A stretch of DNA of 64,000 nt, from assembly GCA_021029095.1 (NCBI GenBank), contig JAJOHG010000001.1, positions 2,170,001 through 2,234,000 on the forward strand, read 5' to 3'. Of this stretch, positions 36,396 to 48,400 are shown in pieces; the stretch's first letter is position 1; each line of letters opens with the position of its first letter. The position numbers and the translations under genes are program-made. This DNA is from Phellopilus nigrolimitatus (taxonomy: Eukaryota > Basidiomycota > Agaricomycetes > Hymenochaetales > Hymenochaetaceae). The notes beneath the pieces are model-generated. The model ran no database searches. It had not been told where the DNA came from and saw nothing but the letters and a program-made list of their open reading frames with translations.

Positions 36396-38106
36396 TCACA
36401 ACCCAAGCGCTTTTATCTCTCTTCTAAACCCATTCACCCGACATCGCGAGTACCCCAGATAATCAAATTCAGGATCATCGGGGAGCGCTCCCTTCGCATG
36501 TGCCTGCGCGGCGAGCTCTAGGTCTTCATTAGCTTGAACAAGTCCCCACACTGCCCACATTGCATGAGACGCCGGGCTCCATGCCCTGACCTGCGCTTCC
36601 AATCGCTGAATTTCCGTGTTCAAATCTAGGTCAACGCCGCCATCCGATCCCGGCGCCGAAATCACTGCCTTGCCATCGGCCGATGAGGATACGGAAGAAG
36701 TGAAAGGTGGACATGCGTGAGTAAGATATGATCGGTAGAAGTTATGGCGCTCTTGTTCACTCGGGTAGCGGGCTGGGTTGAGTATATGTGGAGTAGAACC
36801 ATGGTAGTCCGCCGTCCACTCGTGAAAGTGATTGGCAATATCGAAGGCAGCCGAATTGGGAGAGGCATATTCGAAATCAACGACAATTATCTGGAAATTA
36901 AATTCGATAGAAAAGGTTATTTTATTTTCGCAGACTTAACAGAGGCTAATTCGTAGGGTGATCCGACCAGCTTACCTGACGATGATCAGGAGCTCCTTCT
37001 TTTTTGTGGCCTTTCAACCTAAGAAGGTTGCCGTATTGCGCGTCGTTATGTGCGAAGACGCGTTTGCTCGCTCCATGAGTATCCTCCCACCTCTTCAGCC
37101 ATGACATGTAGTGCCTCCATTCTTCCACGAATCTATCGAAATCGAGCGCAACTTTATATTCCTCGCCAACCGAGGAAAGCTGCAAGACCTCGCGGGCAGG
37201 TCGAACCCAGTTGCGGAAGTTCTTGCGCGCGGCAATTTCCCAGCCCACATCCTCGCCTCGAGTTTCTGGCGTTGTGTCTTCAATAGCCTCAATATCGACA
37301 CAGTGCAACTCTGCCATTCGAGCACCAATCCAACTACTGATTGTTGGGTCACGAAGTTGTGCAACGGTGAGCGCAGAAGAGTCAAAATACTCCTCCACAC
37401 GCCCGTTCTCGAATGTACCGTACACACGCGGTCCAATGCGATATCTTGATGAAAGGATATGTAGAGTGTGTAATTCTCGCGGCCGCGAAATGAGTCTTGA
37501 AGACGAGGGGCCATAGATACGAAGGAGGAGAGTCTTGACGGACGGCACGCTCGGGTATGAAACGAAGAATACAGCATTTGTCAAAGAGCCCGAAACTTTG
37601 AAGACCTTCAGCTTTTCTGACGACAAAGGTCCTGCAGAAGACCAAGTCGGTACACGCAACGCGAGTAGTAGGTCGAGCAGATCGTCGGCAAATTCGCGCG
37701 TCTTGTATCGCCTGTGAAGTCCAGTACAAGATGTGAAGTCAGTAAATTTGACATATATTCTCAATTTGTTTCGCAACTGTTCACGCTCCGTAAGTTGTCG
37801 ATGGAGGTCGATGCACTCTGAGCGCGTGCAGAAAGAAAATGAGACTCACTTGGCCTGGAGTTTTCTGTCCGTGTGTCTTATCCCTTCCTCGGTGACCACA
37901 TCAACCTCATCGTCTGTGAATGGAATGGATGCCGTCGATGACGTCCTCGAGAGCGTCGATAAAACACTTCTGGCCGAGTCCACACTTCTAGCACGCAAAG
38001 ACGAGGTCGAAGTGCGTTTGATTGATACAGGACTATGACTCGTAGTCGGCGTGACCATCGGAGACGGCGAGGTCGAAAGCTCAGGTCCAATGGTTGGTGG
38101 AGTCAT
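36396..38106 (-). CDS. CKI1: Choline/ethanolamine kinase
   Basis: First step of the CDP-choline (Kennedy) pathway of phospholipid synthesis. ATG 38104-38106 starts a Ser/Thr-rich N terminus (MTPPTIGPELSTSPSPMVTP), possibly regulatory. After an intron the domain begins RYKTREFADDLLDLLLALRV. KVFKVSGSLTNAVFFVSYPS is the nucleotide loop and LLLRIYGPSSSRLISRPREL follows as in choline kinases. The Brenner motif is VFAHNDAQYGNLLRL. After the second intron, IIVVDFEYASPNSAAFDIAN and HFHEW form the Mg-binding and choline-kinase motif. A C-terminal helical part ends at the stop 36396. Three exons, about 490 residues, no lesions. Choline versus ethanolamine preference cannot be decided here. Confidence 0.92.
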
Positions 38107-40363
38107 CGCCGTTGTTGCTGTATGTGTGTTAAGATATGCACAAAATCGAGATAAGAGTGCAATTGAGCTTCCCCAAGATTACTTACGAAAATAGGCGCGG
38201 AACTCGGCAGATAAAACCGAATGTATAGACGGCACGCGACGCAGGATTGATAAACAGCCAGCACAAATGTTGGCTTTGAGCATATAAAGAACAGTACAAA
38301 AATACGTCGCCAAATTTTTCCAATCGGTTATTTATCGTAGAGACGATTGCAATACAATGTAAGGGCAGAGTCAAGATGTGTAGAGTTGACCTCAATCCAA
38401 AAATATTATGACACATTTTATATTCCTTATTCGGATGCGTGAGAATTTCTATTTTACGCATCTGAGGTACAGTATCCCCGTCTAGCTCTTCGAAGAAATT
38501 GACGCGGCGTAGAATATGTCAGAACGAATAGTGAAATTACTTGATTACACTTCAGAAAGACTTTTTGGTTGTGACTCGGTCTGAGACGGTGTCTTAAGGA
38601 AGGATGTCGCTATTGCCGAAACCATTTCTGTTCTGTTCTGGTACTTTACCTCTCTTGACGAAAAGTCTGTGCTTCTTCTCTGCGAAGTGTCTTCAGAACG
38701 CATAAGCATACCGAAAAACCCCGATCCAAGGGAACTTGAAACTTCTTTCGCATTCAGTTCGCCGAAGTGCAGGTTCTCAGATCTCGGTGTACGTACGTTA
38801 CGCTCGTTTACGCAGCAACAAACTGACACATGCGCAATTCTTTCGCCGCTCGCACGTAAAATTCGATACAACTAAGACAATTTCGAAGACGGTAAATGAA
38901 GCCATACGGGAACCCGCTTGCGCCGCCGTCGCTCCATGGCAGCCAGAGGTTCAGGCCTCCGGCGTCAGCTAGTTTCAAATCGTGCATGCACCTGAAGCAA
39001 GGCACCTAGCGCACATCGGCTCTTCCGGAAGGGCCGAATCCGAGATTTGGCCACTCCGCCCACTTCTGAATTTCAGGTAGACTTCTCTCAAATAAATGTT
39101 CAGATCGGTACGACTCAGAAATCCCCGAAGACAGATTCTTAGAATTTGGACTTTCTCGTGCAACTCTTGCCGTATCGGGTCTAACGGAGTGGCTCATCCC
39201 AATATCCGTTTCTCTCATTTCCTTTAGGACTTTACCAGAAGGCGCGCTCAGGCGGTGTATCGTGCTGCGTTGCAAGATTCTTGTGGCCGCCCAAAAAGAT
39301 CTAACATCGGGAACGCAGCGCGTGATGCAAGCCGACACCCTGTTCTTCTGTCTCCGTGTATAATGCTCGCCACCGCCTAAGGTTTTGTTCAGTGCTAGTC
39401 AGAAACCCCGTACTCGACGGGGGGCCGGAATAAGGATCAACGAAATTGAAATCAACGGAAAGTAACACGAAGGAGTTTCGTATACACAATACCCAGCCTC
39501 CAGGCGAACGCTGTTAGGCACTGCATGAATTTTGAATGTGTGTTCGTGATAGGTCTGGGTCTTGGGATTGGGCGATCATGCTGAAGTCGCAAATGGGCGC
39601 TGTGCTTTTCGGAGTCAATGCGTGCTATAGGAGCGTGTTGTAGGAGCGTGTTGTAGGAGCTACGGCATCATTATCATTATCATTGTTGCACGTATACAAC
39701 TACGAGAGCTTCCCGTCGTAAATGCCATCGTCACTCGCTCATCTCTAGCCATTCGTATGAGAGCGGAGCAGCGGTTGATTGATATGCTCGTTCTGAGGCA
39801 CAGAAGTCTCTGAAAAGCTTACTTTTATGGTTTGAACGGCGCTCCGTGTATGTATATACACGAGATACGTTCAGTTTAAAACACTATGGCCGAGACGGTC
39901 AACACAAAGGGTAGAAAGAGGTTAGAAAACAAAACAGATTTTCAGAGTTACTTTAAACACATAAAAGACGATGGACTGATTGACTACGATAAACTGTTGC
40001 AATGCGGGATTCGAGAATTGTTTAAAAAGCTGTGCGAAGAAAGGAAAACCATCCAAGGAACAAACTATCGAAGGAATAAGTCAGGAGTGGTGGGCATGAA
40101 GACAGAAGAGATTCGAGACCGCTCCTTGAGGATGAAAAAGCGCCAGCGAATTCGGAAACAAGGAAGGGGTTGTGGGGACGGTGAGAGGAAGAAAAGGGAA
40201 GTAGAAAGAAAAGATAAAAGTAGAAATCAAGAAAAGGCATCGGTTGATATCAGTGTCCGTTATGATTCGTTTCGATCGTCGGCGGCCGACAACCTCTTAT
40301 AGGTGTACCGCACACGCGTAAGTCATCTTAAGAATAAGCATTATACTATCCCTCGTTCACTTC
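38107..40363. other. Long intergenic region with one weak frame
   Basis: About 2.2 kb. A purine-rich plus-strand frame at 39886-40302 codes for a very basic 138-residue protein (starts MAETVNTKGRKRLENKTDF, later KKRQRIRKQGRG). Its strong A/G strand bias could by itself suppress stops, so I do not call it a gene. A short direct repeat lies at 39626-39664. Minus-strand frames near 38545-39340 show no motif. Confidence 0.35.
39626..39664. repeat. Short tandem repeat, TAGGAGCGTGTTG
   Basis: The unit TAGGAGCGTGTTG occurs twice in a row, followed by a partial third unit (TAGGAGC). A short ATTATC-type run follows at about 39668-39685. Likely simple slippage products in the intergenic region. Confidence 0.6.
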
Positions 40364-43300
40364 TTAGGACCACGTCCTGTCGTTGTGTCTCGTATTCGCA
40401 TTATACTCCGTTGCACCCCATGGGGATGCCGCCGCCGCTGCGGCGTTAGCGGAGGCCATCTCATTCCCGGGAGAGGGCGTGTGTGCATACGGACCAGAGC
40501 CCGCGCCGAGGTGGCTCTTCTGCGAAAAGCTTCCCCAATTGTTCGAGCTGCCCGAGCGCGAATGGCCATGGCCATGCCCGCTCGGCGTGTTCGTTGAGCT
40601 TTCCGTCTGCCCAGACAAAATACCAAACGGCGAGGAACCACCCGAAGAATTGCGGGGTTGCTGAGCGTAGTTGATGCTTGCTTCCGAGCTCGTATACGAG
40701 TGGCGGGGATTCGCGCTGGCGGTGCCGCTGCCCATTCTCTGAGACGGAATAAATATAATAAATGTGTGCAATAACGGAGTGAACGCACCTGGTTCATGTC
40801 AACCACGTTGGCGTTGTTCGCAGCCATGTGTCTCCCAAACTCAGGACCTGCAGTGACAGGACCCGGGGAAAGGGCCTGGATGGAGGTGTTCGCGAACGTC
40901 GGGTATGCCGACTTGTTTTGCTTCGTCGCAACAGGGGCTTCAACATTCGTGTCAACACGTAGCGCGCCACTCGGCGGCTTGTGCCCACTGAACTGGTGAT
41001 AGCCGCCACTCGCACCGCTCTCCATTACCGACGCAGCGGTGGGTGTCGTCGCACTGGATGTACCTTCCTCGTGCTTGCGTTTTGCAGTAATACGCGCGAG
41101 CAGCGACGTCTGTGCGTCGTTCGGGTCACTGTTCGTGCTCAGCGAGCGAGCGCGCCCATCTGCCACCGGCGGGGGAACATTGGTACCCTCCGCGTTCGCT
41201 CCAGGCGCCCCCGGAGGAGTCCCAGACGCCGGCAACTCTGTGTGGATGAAGCAGCAACGTTTTCCGTACGGGCAGGACCCAGATACCCAGAACGTCTAGA
41301 CAACGATAGTCATCAGATCAGTATATATATGAAAACGAGGCAAAACCATTTTGCAACTCACCCTACATATCTCCGTCTTGTACTTTAAACAAGGAAATGA
41401 AAGAATGGTGTTAGAACGCAGCGCATACGAAAAAAAAAAAAAAACATCGCTACAAATCGCTCCTCACCTTCGGATGCCTGGCGACCTTTCGAATCTCCTC
41501 TTCACCGTGCGCGAATTGACACTTAGGACCATACCTGCAGGTGCCTTTCTCCTCCCAGCTCCTGCACAGCTCGGTTTTGTATAACCCGAGCTTCCTATTG
41601 TTTGCGCTCGGGCCGGTCGAGCTTGGCGGGCTCGGCGATCCCGCGAAGGTCGTTTGCGACGATTGTGGGGTCGTCGGCATGCCATTCGAGGCACCATACT
41701 GTGGCACCGTCCGCTGAAGCGCACCCATCATCTCCTGGCCGTATTGAGGCTGCGGACCCGCACCAGGAAAATACTGGTTTGGATAACCAGGAGGCGTCAT
41801 TGCCATCGGGGGGTACATACCAGGTGTCGGAGGAAACTGCATGCCCTGCATGTTGTGCATACCCGCACCGAGTAGCAGAGCAGCCGCGTCGCGCAGGCTT
41901 GCTGGATCGGATGCAGAGTGCTGATGACCAGCGCGAAATGTCTGCTGCGTACGGCCGATGGCAGGATCCAGCGGGACCATCATGTCGTACATTTGTTGCG
42001 AGTTACCCAGCGAAAGTGCATTGTGGTGCCCATGGGCATTTGGCATGCCCGGATACCCGAAGTTCGTTGGGCTGGGGAGGAGCGTCGGCGGTGCTTGCGA
42101 GGACATCTGCATCGCCGGCTGGAACATGTTCACACCGCGCATCTGCTGGCGGTACGCATCTGGTTGAACGTGGCGCATCGGTCCGTTTGTGGGGACTTGA
42201 GCAAACGGTGCTCCAAGGCCTTGGCCACCGTTGACGAATTGACGAGGCTGAATCGTAGGATCGACTTGTAGCTCATCATGACGCGCTGCGGGACCTTGAT
42301 GAGCGAAGCCCTGCGCAGGTAAACCAACAAACTACGGGAAAAAGAGAAGACGGTCAGCATCATAGCGCACGTGAATGTGAATAGAAGAACGAACAGCAGG
42401 CTGCTGGACATTAGGATATGCGGCTAGAGAGGGGAACATGGGCTGTGCCGAACCGCTAATGTTCTCCCCACTTGGCGTCGAAGACGGCGGCACGCTATCT
42501 CCGCCGCCGTTAACATCCCTAGTCAGGGGTGAACCTCTATCCTGGAGAGATTCAGGAAGCTGAGAAGGGGTATGGATGTTTTGGAGGCGGCGCAGCTCCA
42601 CGTCTGAGATTGCGCCGCTAAACGACCGTGGCCTATCCTTCGTAAGATCTGTCGAGAAAGGAGACGCTTTCAAGGAGTTCAGGTGGGCGTTGCTTCGCGC
42701 AGAGCTCTCCGAGCTCAGCGTGTCAGTTGAAGAACCCCGTGAGTGCGACGACAAGTTCAAGCCATCAACGTTTTGAGGCGAAGCAGAGTCCAGAGAGGTG
42801 TCCGACGATGACGTATCAAGCGGGCTCGTCTCGTGAATTTGGAGTACATCCCGTACGTTTTTGGAAGGCGTCGTCGAACCGTCCGTGCCATCGCTCGCGC
42901 CGTTAGAGATACTGAGTTTGCCGATCTCATCAGCGAGGTCCCAATTCGCGATTTTGGGCTCCGAGCCGTTAAAGCTCCATCGGTTGCCAGCGCGGCGAAG
43001 CCCGTTCGCGATTGCCTCATCCGACGCGCCGTCGCGCACATACGGCTCGAGCGGCGCAGCCGACTTCGGGTTCGTCTTCATGTAATCTGCATTCGGCTGA
43101 TTGGACATGACGAGCGGCGACGGTGAATAAGCGAGCTTCTGCATGACCGTGCCCGATCGACGACTGGATTGGGAAGGCGCAGCGTCCTTTGGGGATGGGC
43201 GTTCCTGCGAATGAGGGCGCTGACAAATTGACGAAGACGCATCAACAGAGGGCACTAGAAGACAGGGCTAATACATACCTCGAGTCCCTCGGAGCCTTCT

Positions 43301-43467
43301 AACAGTTCATGGGACTGGGCCCAGTCATATGATTTTGATTGGTGGGCGAGGGAAACCGACGAGCGATGATCTGAGGCAGGGGGGAAGAAGCTCGTGACGG
43401 CTGGGGAGGAGGACATGAGGAAGTCGTGTACTGAAACTGGGAGGTGCGGGAGGAGGGTCAACATCAT
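40364..43467 (-). CDS. Tandem CCCH zinc-finger protein, TIS11/CTH-like
   Basis: Predicted mRNA-binding regulator that would recruit decay factors to AU-rich elements. Two CCCH fingers are visible, both with exact C-x8-C-x5-C-x3-H spacing: [20 protein letters not shown] then CQFAHGEEE, and [25 protein letters not shown], separated by RKVARHPK as in the TTP/TIS11 family. Finger 2 is rebuilt across two introns. The rest is long and disordered: an N-terminal Ser/Pro region from ATG 43467, a Met/Pro/Gln-rich middle ([20 protein letters not shown]) and a Ser/Gly/His-rich C terminus ending NDRTWS at 40364. About six exons, near 840 residues, much larger than mammalian TTP but usual for basidiomycete relatives. 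An oligo-A run (41431-41444) lies in the intron before finger 2. The target mRNAs are unknown. Confidence 0.9.
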
Positions 43468-45420
43468 TGCGGATTGCGAGGGGGGAAGGAAAGCAATGGG
43501 GAAAACTTGAAGGAACTTACTAGTTGATAAAGATTATGGCTGCAAGACGGATGAGGTAAAGAGGAAGAGAGTTGCAGGATAAGTCAGATGCTTGTTAAAA
43601 ACAAGAATAAGTTTGAGGTGATGGATGCGGTATTGAGAGTATGACTGAGTCGTGATACGCCCAAACCTGGCAGCTGCGCGTTGGATAAGCGAGGCAGCGA
43701 GCCGAGCCACGGGATAGATCTAAGGCTAGGGTTCGGATGGTATAAAAAGTGAAGGGAGGATGGCAGACGCGATGTGCCAAATTGACGCGATCTGGGAGCA
43801 CGTTCGGCGGGACAAAGACACAGAGACGACGATGATGAATGGACGAAAGCTCAGACGAAAAAGAGACGAGATGGCATGCCAGGTCGTGGAGAGAGAAAGA
43901 GAGGTAGTAGGAGACGAAGAGGCTGAAGGGGGGCGATGAACCTCGGACACGGTTTTGATGGCAACGTGCCTTCTGCGAGGCGTGAAAGTGAAAATGTCAC
44001 TAGCTCCCAATTACTCCCAACAAGATACTCGGCGGTTCTTCCTTCTACAGCGGTCTGCGTGTTGCGTGTATCGATGGCAAAGACGATAAATGGAACGTTT
44101 TCTCTCGTTGACGGCGAGCACGAAAGTGCGACGGAGAACGAGGTACATACAAGCGCCGTCTTTACGTCCTATCAAAACTGTTCGTCACACTCACAGTTCA
44201 CTCCTTATTCTTACGGTTTAAAATCGATGACTGCATATAATATTCTGAAAAATTTTCCACCCGTTGCTATACGTGCAGTACGTAGGTATGGTGAGTATGT
44301 AAACTTCAACCTCCTGTTTGTAGAGCCAAAGAAAGTAGGAAACGACCTCGACGTGACAGCTAATGCACACCCCTTTTAGAAGGAATTCCCACGACTACAG
44401 CGGCGAATAATTTGGTTCCGCAGAATCGATGTGATGTGCAGAATACGGTCAAGGATTAGACCTATTAAATCACGATAGGGCTGTGAGCTCTTCTTCTCTC
44501 CTTCTCCATTGTCCTCGCCGTCTGCAATCAGACGTTTCATCCGACTCCTGAGCCGCTTGGAAGTCAGAAGGTTATCATACCCCCCAAAACACCCCCTCCT
44601 CATGTTAGTTATCTAATATCTTCCTTGCAATCTGTAGCAATTCTGAACATCCGCGCTGCACGCTTTCTTTCTTCACATGTTCTTATATCCTGAGGCTCGA
44701 CTTACCCCACACCATGATCGCCCGATGATATGGAGCGACGTAAGGAACAGGACATATTAACGTGCGAAGGTCCATGAGTCGCGAAGAGCCTCCAATCGCG
44801 AGGTCCTTTAAGTCTGAACCCGCTCCCGGGCTCCCGAGCGATCCTAGGTTTTCAACACGATCGCGAAGCAGAGATCATATACAACGGCGCAAGTCACGGG
44901 GCGATAAGCATTTGCATATCCGTATCTGCTCCACGGTGGGTGGCGTGACGTTTGCAAATGGCATCTTCGAACCGACGAGTAATTATTTATCATTGTTTTT
45001 GATCTCGAAACGCTAAACGTCGACGTTCGCGGCCGTCGATGCGTAAACGCGCATGCGAATGAGCAAACTCGAAACATACACAGCACCATTCTTTTTGTGC
45101 ATCTAAAGAGTAATATAATCCACATGTCTAGGAAATACTGGTCTTCATGGAAACCATGAAAGTAAGCGTTGTGCGAACCCTTCATTGAGCCGAGATCAAG
45201 AGACTGCTTCCCATCTAATGACTGCTAGGCAGGCTGGACGTAAGTACTGAAGTAACCTATGACCAGCGAATTTACGTCCGGATATCTTCCGCTACAGTGG
45301 CATCCATTGATTAATGATTTGTAGAACATATGTATGATACACGGTCCAGATTTATACACATCACTTGACAACACAGGTATGCACGTTGTATTGTATAAAT
45401 AATACACGTCACCTTACCGC
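43468..45420. other. Intergenic, about 1.95 kb
   Basis: The left part should contain the promoter and 5' UTR of the CCCH-protein gene, with a TATAAAAAG sequence near 43740. Plus-strand frames at 43936-44379 and 44762-45016 have no motif or partner exons and are not called. Confidence 0.4.
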
Positions 45421-45428
45421 TTACGCGT
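45421..45428 (-). other. BLM10: 8-nt terminal exon encoding the BLM10 HbYX tail
   Basis: ACGCGTAA on the minus strand after a TTCTTTCAG acceptor. Joined to the T left by the preceding exon it gives Tyr-Ala-stop, so the protein ends Ser-Tyr-Tyr-Ala. Reading through the donor instead gives a Cys-Arg extension with no family similarity. Confidence 0.75.
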
Positions 45429-48400
45429 CTGAAAGAAGTGAAGAAGAATCGTTCAGTACCTTCGCAAGTAACTCTGAAAGATACGAGTTGATGAGAACAC
45501 CTACAATACGACGTCCCGATGAGCATATTCGACAGCGCCTGCAGTTGATCCTCGTCGAACGCCTGCTGGTCTGTGTGCCAAGTATCCTACACGTTTGATC
45601 AGTTTTGTCAAGTCGAGACAGGGTGCATCAAAGGAGAAATACAAAGGCGACATGGGAACGAGGAGCTCAACAGAAGGATCGCCGGAAGTAGAGTACGCCG
45701 AGATGGAGATATTTATGGGGTAAACCGTGAGATTTATTTTTTTCACTCACTTGATGGGTCTATAAAAACGGATGAGTTAGTCAGCGGTCCACTAAGGGGG
45801 AAGAATAGGGTCCGCGATTGTACATACCTTTTTGAACTCCGACGCGCATTTGCGGATCGTCGTTGCGATCGGCGGCGGGTCCGACGCGTGCGGTGCAAGC
45901 ACTAGAAATTTGATTTAGTAAAAATTACCTTTCGGCGGCGAAAAGGAGTAAAGAGGGGGGAAGGGGGAAAGCAGTCAAAATTTCGCTCGCCTTCCGCAAG
46001 CGGGGGCATCCACGGTTCAACGGAATACGGAAAGCTCTCGACGAGCGCGCAGATGCCCAGAATCGCTGAATGCAGCGTGCGCAAAGCGTTCGCGTACCCC
46101 GGATCTTGCCGTTTCGGAAGCTTAGTGCGTTGTACAGCGGATACAAAACGGTTCTGAAAAATGGTGGAAGAGATAATAACGTCTTAGTTTGGTAGCATAT
46201 AGAGGACACAAGAAGAGGACGCACGCGTAAAGGCAGAATCCTGCGGCGTTGCGAGCAACGTAGGAGGCCAGAAAGTAATTTCGCTGCCATCTCCCGCACT
46301 TCAACGTTCTCGTCGGAAAGACACGTAATAACCGCCTCAACGATGCGTGACACGCACGCCTCGGAGAAGCCGATCAGGTTCCGGTAGAAGAACACGATTA
46401 AGATTGGCAAACCGTTCAGCTTGATTTTCCACGACTGCCAACGTGAAGCGAAAGAAAATGGTCAGCGGCGCACATCCAAGACTATTATCTGCTTACAACA
46501 GACGACTGAATCGTAGATATAAATTTGTCTGCGATGATCTCGACGAACTCCTTCGGAGGCGTCACCGCGGACAAAACATACAAGAATGACGTGCTATATA
46601 TCTGGAGCTCCGGGTTATCGTTTAAGTCGGTCATCTTCAACACTTCGGGACTTAATTGGAGTTCCTGACATCAGGAGAACCGCAATGGCGAATACATAGT
46701 GTTGTGCAAACTCACAGAATGGGGATAGCATAAGCGAACACTAGACTTGCTTCAGATACGTGACCAGCGGACCATATCCACGTTAGCACTACGTAGAATT
46801 GATATCAGAAGCTAAAGACGTGTGCGTTGAGCTTTTGTACTTACGCGACAAACCAACTTTGTCAAACTGAAGTTTTAAATAATTAAGTTAATTTGATTCC
46901 TGCGTAAAAGGTCAAGTGGGATGGGCAACTTGACGCACCTGCGACTGATTGACTCTTGGCGGTGGAAGACGTTCAAGCCTCCAAATAGGAAGTTCATCGA
47001 CGAGCTCGTTGATATGCTCGATATGTCTTGGTCGACTGAAGATTCGTCAGTGATAAATATGAAAACGATCACTTCAAATCATCGCACCGAATTCCCAGAG
47101 GGTCCCCTCCTTTATTACACGCGTCCAGAAGTGCGTCTACAGAGCGGTAGGACGGATTCCACTGGCAGGACATTAATACGTTGAGGCCTGTCGCAATCAT
47201 ATTACGAATCTGCAATTAACACGTAAAAAAGGAGACACTCTATGCAAAGAAGCGTGTAGATATACACGTACCTCCGCGTAGCCGGTATTGGCATTAGCAA
47301 AGAACAGGTCGATAAATCGATCAGAGGCGGCGCTAAACCGTATCCCCAGTTCCATCGCCAGCCCTGAAATCAGGCCCAGCGATTTGCTCACTAGTCATGG
47401 GGCTTAACTCACAGAGCTCCCACGCGCTGTGACAAATAAAGAAACTCACTCTGGAACGCAGAATCGCCATGGAATTCTAGAGGTAAAGCCAAGACCCAAT
47501 CGATGAGTGGCTTGACCCGCTGGGGGTCAGAATCCACGAATGCTTCCTGTGTTGGACATAAACCCAGCCCTCCGTTGGAGCATATATCATGCAGACATAC
47601 CTGGAACATATTATCCCAGAATACGACCGTGTCTGGTTTGATCTGCGCGTGGATGTCTTCGATATGCGCCATAAACCAGTCCCATAGCACCTTGCGATCG
47701 GTATCGAACCAATGCTTTGAGCCACGCAGTAGTCCCAGAGTAATTTCCGCGGCAGTTCGTTGCTTGAAACGGTCGGATTCAGTGAGAAGGGGGTCCACTA
47801 AAGCCAATATACGGTCGAGATATTTAGTCTCGTATGTTTTCGCTGAAAGAGAGATTTAAGTATCTCATTAGACAAATATCAAGCAGATTCGGATACCCAA
47901 GGTTTTGATGAAGACGACATTATCCGACCGCAGCTCCAAGTCAGTACTCAAGCCGCCACGAGCTTCTGATTCCTGAGACCATAAAGATATCAGAGTTGGA
48001 AAGTATTCCGGATCTTGCAGAATAGTCTCTATGGCAGCCAGAGCAGATCGCGACTGCTGTTCCCATACCAGTGACAACAGCGAGGCTTCGTCGGGTGCAG
48101 AATACGCTTTGAGTGAAGGTTCCCACGCTAGAAAGCCCGATGTTATTTTGTCCACGTAGAGACGGCTGCAGGGAAAGAAATGCTGAGTTTGCAGGATAAA
48201 CGGTCCGGATCTTGTCGAAGTATGCTTACGGGACATCACTCGCAGAATCTGAGAAAGGCTTTTGTAAGAAAGCTACGAGCTCTTGAGTATCATTGACGAC
48301 CAGAGATTGTTGCAGAGGATTTCTCCATTCTTCGAACCAAAGATCAGAGTCGCTTTTTGAGTACGAGCGAATCTTAACGAGCGCTAGCAGTTTGATAATG

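Noticed and set aside
39886..40302. Open frame for a basic 138-residue protein
   Set aside because: Strong purine bias on one strand lowers stop frequency; no motif and no partner exon, so it is described only under the intergenic entry.
41431..41444. Oligo-A run as a possible retroposed poly(A) tail
   Set aside because: It is in an intron of the CCCH gene and no retroelement sequence or target duplication is next to it.
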